Below, piece by piece: positions 60,106-64,000 of a stretch of 64,000 bases of DNA (its first letter is position 1; every line of letters begins with the position of its first letter). This DNA comes from RUG714 sp964623515 (lineage in GTDB: Bacteria > Bacillota > Clostridia > Oscillospirales > Acutalibacteraceae): NCBI GenBank assembly GCA_964623515.1, contig CAZURV010000005.1, forward strand, positions 1-64,000, written 5' to 3'. Under the pieces are notes generated by a model. The model saw nothing but the letters and a program-made list of their open reading frames with translations. It had not been told where the DNA came from and searched no databases. The translations under genes and the position numbers were made by a program.

Positions 60106-61149
60106 ATGGCTGACGATTTAATGAATAATATGATTTTTAAAAGGAAACTTCCGATTCCGCAGGAAGTGAAAGAACAGTATCCGATTAACGATACAGTTGC
60201 TGAAGAAAAAATGCGCAGAGATGAGGAAATCCGCAAGGTATTTACAGGGGAAAGCAGTAAATTTATACTTGTTATCGGTCCGTGTTCAGCAGACCGTGAA
60301 GATGCCGTTATGGATTATATGATGCGTCTGAAAGAGCTTCAGGAGAAAGTTGAAAATATCATTATCATTCCGAGAATTTATACGAATAAACCCCGTACAA
60401 CGGGAGATGGTTACAAGGGCATGCTTCATCAGCCTGACCCCAATGAAGAACCGGATATGCTCAAAGGTATTGTTGAAATCCGCAGGCTTCACAGCAGAGT
60501 GCTTGAGGAAGCGGGTTTCGGTACGGCGGATGAAATGCTTTATCCAGAAAATCACCGTTATCTTTCTGATTTGCTTTCTTATGTTGCAATAGGCGCTCGT
60601 TCGTCGGAAAATCAGCAACACCGCTTGACTGCAAGCGGGCTCGATGTTCCCGTCGGATTGAAGAATACAACCGGCGGCGATATATCGGTTTTGATGAATT
60701 CCATAACTGCTGCGCAGCATCCGCATACTTTTATTTATAGGGGATGGGAGGTTACAACAAAGGGCAATCCGCTTGCCCATGCGATATTGAGAGGATATGT
60801 TAATGAGCAGGGGCAGTCAATGCCGAATTATCATTATGAGGATTTGCTCAATCTTTATCATGAGTATAAAAAACGCGGACTTCAGAATATAGCTTGCATC
60901 GTAGACTGCAACCACGCAAATTCCGGCAAAAAATTTGAAGAACAGATTAGAATAGCGGAAGAGGTCATGCATTCAAGAAGCTACTCGCCGGAGGTTAAAG
61001 AGCTTGTAAAGGGTCTTATGATTGAAAGCTATATTGAAGACGGATGCCAAAAAGTTGACGGCAACGTTTACGGTAAATCAATAACCGACCCGTGCCTCGG
61101 CTGGGAGAAAACAGAAAAGCTTGTTTTGAAACTCAGCACTCTTGTTTAA
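60106..61149 (+). CDS. aroF: 3-deoxy-7-phosphoheptulonate synthase, class I (AroF/G/H type)
   Basis: A 347-residue DAHP synthase. VIGPCSADRE, IPRIYTNKPRTT, GARSSENQQHR and VDCNHANSGKK are the metal and substrate motifs. It lacks a chorismate mutase domain. ATG 60106 is chosen over TTG 60097, which sits too close to AGGGGA. It commits carbon to the pathway yet is the last gene of the operon. Confidence 0.95.
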   Translation: MADDLMNNMIFKRKLPIPQEVKEQYPINDTVAEEKMRRDEEIRKVFTGESSKFILVIGPCSADREDAVMDYMMRLKELQEKVENIIIIPRIYTNKPRTTGDGYKGMLHQPDPNEEPDMLKGIVEIRRLHSRVLEEAGFGTADEMLYPENHRYLSDLLSYVAIGARSSENQQHRLTASGLDVPVGLKNTTGGDISVLMNSITAAQHPHTFIYRGWEVTTKGNPLAHAILRGYVNEQGQSMPNYHYEDLLNLYHEYKKRGLQNIACIVDCNHANSGKKFEEQIRIAEEVMHSRSYSPEVKELVKGLMIESYIEDGCQKVDGNVYGKSITDPCLGWEKTEKLVLKLSTLV

Positions 61150-61171
61150 TGAAAGGTGCATTTTATAATTA

Positions 61172-61213
61172 AAACAGGGCTGTAAAAAACGAAAGTTTTT
61201 TACAGCCCTGTTT
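61172..61213 (+). terminator. Terminator of the aromatic operon
   Basis: A perfect 19-bp stem (61172-61190 with 61195-61213) capped by a GAAA loop, with TTTTTT inside the descending arm and TTTCTATAT at its end. Very stable. Confidence 0.92.
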
Positions 61214-61241
61214 CTATATAATCTTTATTATTTCCTTTGAA

Positions 61242-61361
61242 TCATCTTATTATTTCTTTCACAAAGGCATGTACATCGTTCAGACCGTTTCTGTCAACGC
61301 TCCGGTTCTGCGGGAATTTCAAGCAGATAATCAGAGAAAACGCCGAAAAGTAACGCAAGTT
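61242..61361 (-). pseudogene. Possible relic of a minus-strand gene 3' end
   Basis: On the minus strand about 39 codons of protein-like sequence (..KFPQNRSVDRNGLNDVHAFVKEIIR) end at TGA (61242-61244), but in-frame stops lie directly upstream and there is no start. It may be the remnant of a deleted gene. I recognise no family. The rest of the 61214-61446 gap shows nothing else. Confidence 0.25.
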
Positions 61362-61446
61362 ATTATATTGAGTTGAGGGAAAACCACATTTGAGCGCTTT
61401 TCACCATGGCATCCCGGCGCGGCAGACTTTTTTACAGGCTGTTTTA

Positions 61447-62523
61447 TCAGAATTTCATCGTTTTATCTTCGCCGATACCGGGCATACCGTCCAGAATATA
61501 TTTATTTCCGTCTGCATCGCATACATATCCTTTCAGCTCGCCGAAAGTGATGTGGTAATCAATATCGATAATTCCGGCAGGAATGCGCATAAGATTTTCA
61601 TCGCCTATCTCAAACAGGATGTCTACCATACCGTGTTCATCGTAAATATGCCAGGGAGATCCGAATTTACCGTCGCTGTGATCAAACTGAACTGGGGTAA
61701 GCGGAACGGATCTGTTTTCAAGCCAAAGAAGATTTTCGTTGTGGTCATCCTGATTTATCGACTGATTGCGCGTAAGATTAAATCCGAAATACTCTGTTTT
61801 GCCGTTTACGGTATTTCTGCCCATTGTGGTAACCCAGTCATAATGAGATTTGCGGGGATAATAGCCGCGGTGGTCATCTATAACAGCGGCTGTATTTTCG
61901 TTTGCTTCATAACGTTTTCCGTTCACTTCAAGAAAGCCGTTAACTTTGAAAAGGTCTTTCTGGCTGTAAAGCGGTCTGTTCTCATCAAAAGGAATAATTA
62001 CAATGCTTGGTTTTGACACTCTTTCCAGCTTAACGTTGTATTTCACCGTGCCGCATTTTTTATCGTTTGCAACACCGCTCACAACTGCTTTTCCGTCCTG
62101 AAAATTATTCACGAACTTCAGCTTGTTTTTCTTGCCGAGAGATTCGGATACGGAACCGTTGATAAGATTCGGCGCAATTACTGCTTTGCTCGAAGAATAT
62201 ATATCCTGCCAAGTGCCGATTCGCTTTTTGGTCTTACGATCATAAATAACAGTCAGCGCAGTTCCGAAAAGCGCCATATCGCTTACAGCTGTTAAAATAA
62301 TTACATCGTCAAAAACGACTTCCACCGCTTCCCAAAGCGTAAGCCTGATTTTGTTGCAGAAATTGGGCAGACAAGAAGGGCGGTGGACTTTAAGGAAATG
62401 CATGTTTTCAAATTCTTTTTCGAATGTTCCGAAATGTACTTTGCCGTTTTCATCGCAAATATTTTTCGGAGTGGGAATCGGTTTTCTTTTTTCTGAAAGA
62501 ACACAGTGGAATGATTTAAGCAT
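61447..62523 (-). CDS. DUF2804-family protein
   Basis: A 358-residue soluble protein. The block DDHRGYYPRKSHYDWVTTMG and the later FGFNLTRNQSINQDDHNEN are typical of DUF2804, a beta-rich family of unknown function. ATG 62523 has AGGAGA ten bases upstream. A strong promoter lies at 62689-62716 and an inverted repeat copy is in the 5' leader between them. No partner gene is adjacent. Confidence 0.8.
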   Translation of the reverse strand: MLKSFHCVLSEKRKPIPTPKNICDENGKVHFGTFEKEFENMHFLKVHRPSCLPNFCNKIRLTLWEAVEVVFDDVIILTAVSDMALFGTALTVIYDRKTKKRIGTWQDIYSSSKAVIAPNLINGSVSESLGKKNKLKFVNNFQDGKAVVSGVANDKKCGTVKYNVKLERVSKPSIVIIPFDENRPLYSQKDLFKVNGFLEVNGKRYEANENTAAVIDDHRGYYPRKSHYDWVTTMGRNTVNGKTEYFGFNLTRNQSINQDDHNENLLWLENRSVPLTPVQFDHSDGKFGSPWHIYDEHGMVDILFEIGDENLMRIPAGIIDIDYHITFGELKGYVCDADGNKYILDGMPGIGEDKTMKF

Positions 62524-62543
62524 AATAAAATCTCCTGACATTG

Positions 62544-62688
62544 AATATTTAAATCGGAGCAACGTTTTGCTTTTGCACAGAGCAGTGCTCCTCAGGGTTC
62601 AGCGGGAAGATACAACTCCGGCTGAAAGCCTGAAACGAACCCATTCGCCTCGGAAGCGGGGGGAATTTTCGTTTAGTTATATAATTTT
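62544..62688 (-). repeat. Dispersed repeat, type A, degenerate copy in a 5' leader
   Basis: Read on the minus strand: TATATAACTAAACG start, a CCCCGCTTCCGAGGCG hairpin, CAGCCGGAG..TTCCCGCTG, GGAGCACTGCTC and a GCTCCGATTTAAAT end. It is transcribed in sense orientation with the DUF2804 gene. Confidence 0.65.
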
Positions 62689-62716
62689 ATTATATAATGT
62701 TTATAAATATTGTCAA
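62689..62716 (-). promoter_or_regulatory. Promoter of the DUF2804 gene
   Basis: On the minus strand TTGACA (62711-62716), 16-base spacer, TATAAT (62689-62694). It is 166 bases from the start codon; the repeat copy fills most of the leader. Confidence 0.85.
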
Positions 62717-62808
62717 GTTTTTATAGCCAAATCCGGTTTCAACGCGATATCATTAATGAAAAGTGCCGAATTATTTTGCTCGATTCGTTTAAAATTATTT
62801 TAAATTAT

Positions 62809-62978
62809 TATAACCTATTCGCCAATGTCCCCGCCTCTTAGGCGGCGGAGCCATTTCGGAATTTCAGCGGGAGTGATAATCTCCCGCTGAAACCCCGAGG
62901 AGCGATGCTCCCTCGCAGGTTGCAATCATTCGCAAGCCCCGTTTCAAGCGAGCTTGACGGAGAAGTCTCCGATTTAAA
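62809..62978 (+). repeat. Dispersed multi-hairpin repeat, type A, best-preserved copy
   Basis: It starts TATAACCTATTCGCCAATG and ends GATTTAAA. Hairpins: CCGCCT-CTT-AGGCGG; TTTCAGCGGGAG-N7-CTCCCGCTGAAA (perfect 12 bp); GGAGC-GAT-GCTCC in shortened form; TCAAGC-GA-GCTTGA; CGGAGA-AG-TCTCCG. It lies just upstream of the promoter at 63004. Confidence 0.92.
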
Positions 62979-63003
62979 ATCATTATAAAAATTAATATAC
63001 TTC

Positions 63004-63032
63004 TTGAATAATTGCAAATTTTAATGTAATAT
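63004..63032 (+). promoter_or_regulatory. Promoter of the zinc-ribbon gene
   Basis: TTGAAT (63004-63009), 17-base spacer, TAATAT (63027-63032), 55 bases before the start codon. Confidence 0.7.
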
Positions 63033-63087
63033 AAAAACATCGGATTTTCATTTCTATTTATTTGCGTCAATAAAGGAGTTCTAAAAT

Positions 63088-63606
63088 ATGGCAAGGTATG
63101 TTATTTGTCCGGAATGCGGCAGTGAAATCAAGAAAAACGATATGTTTGAAATAGAGGGCAGACCAATGTGCGTTCACTGTCTGGAGAAGTATTTGAGCAG
63201 TATGAATAAACCTACGGAACAGGAGCTTCTTGCAGACAGTGAATACAGAGCTAAAATAGACAGTATTTTCAATCAAACAGTCAGTGAAAAATCTTCTGCG
63301 GAAGAAATATCCGCTGAGAAGCAGATGAGTGAAACAGAGCGTAAGATAAACGAACTTCGTTACGCGGGTTACAACGGTTATTATGAATACAAATCTTTAA
63401 TATTTCCTTCCGGCAAATCGGGAGAAATAAATGTTGATAAAATTATTGAACAGATGAATTCGTATGCTTTGGATGGCTGGCGCGTCTGTGATTCCCTCAG
63501 TCAAATGATGCGTGAGGCATATCCTTTTGCAGATGCGGACTCAAACTGCGATAAGGTTTACGTTTCTCAAGTAGTTATTATATTGGAGCGGTTCAAAAGA
63601 ATATAA
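63088..63606 (+). CDS. Zinc-ribbon protein with a DUF4177-like domain
   Basis: A 172-residue protein. C8PEC11 and C28VHC31 form a zinc ribbon. A charged linker (35-88) follows, then a C-terminal domain starting YYEYKSLIF with INVDKIIEQMNSYALDGWRVCDSL, the pattern of DUF4177 (a short domain with LNxxGxxGWE/R). Function unknown. AAGGAG precedes ATG 63088. The stop codon overlaps the start of a degenerate repeat. Confidence 0.75.
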   Translation: MARYVICPECGSEIKKNDMFEIEGRPMCVHCLEKYLSSMNKPTEQELLADSEYRAKIDSIFNQTVSEKSSAEEISAEKQMSETERKINELRYAGYNGYYEYKSLIFPSGKSGEINVDKIIEQMNSYALDGWRVCDSLSQMMREAYPFADADSNCDKVYVSQVVIILERFKRI

Positions 63607-63720
63607 CGTTCTATATCTTAAAGGTTACAGACTCCATTTTCAAAATCACCGGAAGGATACAATCCCATTTGATTTCCAGCCGGTTGATGCCGCTTTTGCG
63701 AGGGGAATTCCCTTGTAATG
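63602..63720 (+). repeat. Degenerate type B repeat
   Basis: TATAACGTTCTATATCTTAA, CCATTTTCAAAATCACCGG and AAGGATACAATCCCATTTGA align by eye with the type B body. It is weakly preserved and starts within the stop codon of the zinc-ribbon gene. Confidence 0.45.
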
Positions 63721-63750
63721 ATAGGTTTGTATGCGGGGAAATTCTTGTAT

Positions 63751-63791
63751 AAAAAAGCAGGATGTTTCAATCGGAAACATCCTGCTTTTTT
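63751..63791. terminator. Terminator of the malic enzyme gene
   Basis: AAAAAAGCAGGATGTTT (63751-63767) pairs perfectly with AAACATCCTGCTTTTTT (63775-63791), loop of seven. It provides a T tract on both strands for the zinc-ribbon gene (+) and the malic enzyme gene (-). Confidence 0.93.
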
Positions 63792-63807
63792 GTGAAAGCA
63801 AAACTTG

Positions 63808-64000
63808 TTAGATTCTTGCTACACCGTCTTTAACAGCGGCATCATAAACTGCTTTGGATACAGCTTCCTTAACCCCTTCGTCAAAAGCGTAAGGGATGAT
63901 GTGGTCAGCAGTAAGCTTATCTTTCGGAATGAAATCTGCAAGCGCATAAGCAGCAGCGATTTTCATACCTTCGGTGATGTCGCTTGCACGCGCGTCAAGA
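63808..64000 (-). CDS. NAD-dependent malic enzyme, C-terminal end (partial)
   Basis: Sixty-three C-terminal residues precede TAA 63808-63810; the rest lies beyond the right edge. DARASDITEGMKIAAAYALA, then LTADHIIPYAFDEGV and the ending DGVARI match the C-terminus of the short (about 400-residue) bacterial malic enzymes that decarboxylate malate to pyruvate. The gene name and cofactor cannot be set from this fragment. Confidence 0.85.
   Translation of the reverse strand, partial: LDARASDITEGMKIAAAYALADFIPKDKLTADHIIPYAFDEGVKEAVSKAVYDAAVKDGVARI

Noticed and set aside
15201..62978. CRISPR array, because a hairpin-containing repeat recurs
   Set aside because: Copies are 140-175 bp, widely scattered, in both orientations and without regular spacers.

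Overview
The window reads as the chromosome of a low-GC, endospore-forming member of the Clostridia, most likely of the Ruminococcaceae/Oscillospiraceae type. Reasons: strong AGGAGG-type ribosome binding sites, many TTG/GTG starts, sigma-A promoters with 17-nt spacers, a CIRCE-controlled hrcA-grpE-dnaK-dnaJ operon, spoVA and cotJ spore genes, a murE with the DNPR motif of meso-diaminopimelate ligases, and Clostridia-style gene order around ffh, mraZ and the aromatic pathway. I recognised no rRNA, tRNA, CRISPR array or intact transposase. All identifications come from reading the sequence; no database search was run.

Layout. 0-0.3 kb: degraded ends of two unknown genes. 0.4-4.5 kb: a TetR-type regulator, a secreted LCAT-like hydrolase with a lysine-rich tail, and a sugar:cation symporter. 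4.5-6.6 kb (minus): DUF2798 protein, the biotin transporter subunit BioY under a BirA-type operator, and a small membrane protein. 7-10 kb: lepA-hemW. 10-15 kb: heat-shock operon. 15-20 kb: a repeat-rich zone with two paralogous 46-47-residue peptide genes and a split spoVA locus. 20-26 kb: a PASTA pseudokinase, a ClpC-like unfoldase without the usual M domain, a dockerin-like secreted protein, a Cys/Gly-rich micropeptide and prmA. 26-28 kb: TetR regulator and an SDR. 28-32 kb: ylxM-ffh-rpsP-khpA-rimM-trmD. 32-36 kb: HPr, uvrC, rsmD-coaD and a coiled-coil protein. 36.8-50 kb: the cell-wall/division cluster (mraZ, rsmH, ftsL, PBP, murE, murF, mraY, ftsW, murG, divIB, ftsZ), without murD, murC, murB or ftsA. 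50-52 kb: cotJA-cotJB, a lipoprotein and another TetR regulator. 52-61 kb: an eight-gene aromatic amino acid operon (aminotransferase, pheA, aroB, aroC, fused aroE-aroK, aroA, tyrA, DAHP synthase). 61-64 kb: a DUF2804 protein, a zinc-ribbon protein and the 3' end of a malic enzyme.

The eight aromatic genes together cover DAHP synthesis to phenylalanine and tyrosine, apart from 3-dehydroquinate dehydratase, which is not present. The division cluster supplies lipid II synthesis and septal machinery. BioY under BirA-type control, with no biotin synthesis gene in view, suggests biotin uptake.

The most unusual content is a dispersed intergenic repeat of about 140-175 bp. It begins TATAACCTRTTCGCC, holds a string of small perfect hairpins, and (in one subtype) ends GATTTAAA. 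At least ten copies or relics lie in both orientations. Two lie between a strong promoter and its gene, and one relic lies inside the division operon between murG and divIB. Stem sequences vary in a compensated way between copies. I do not recognise this family. The duplicated micropeptide genes in the densest part of the repeat zone are the second item most worth following up.
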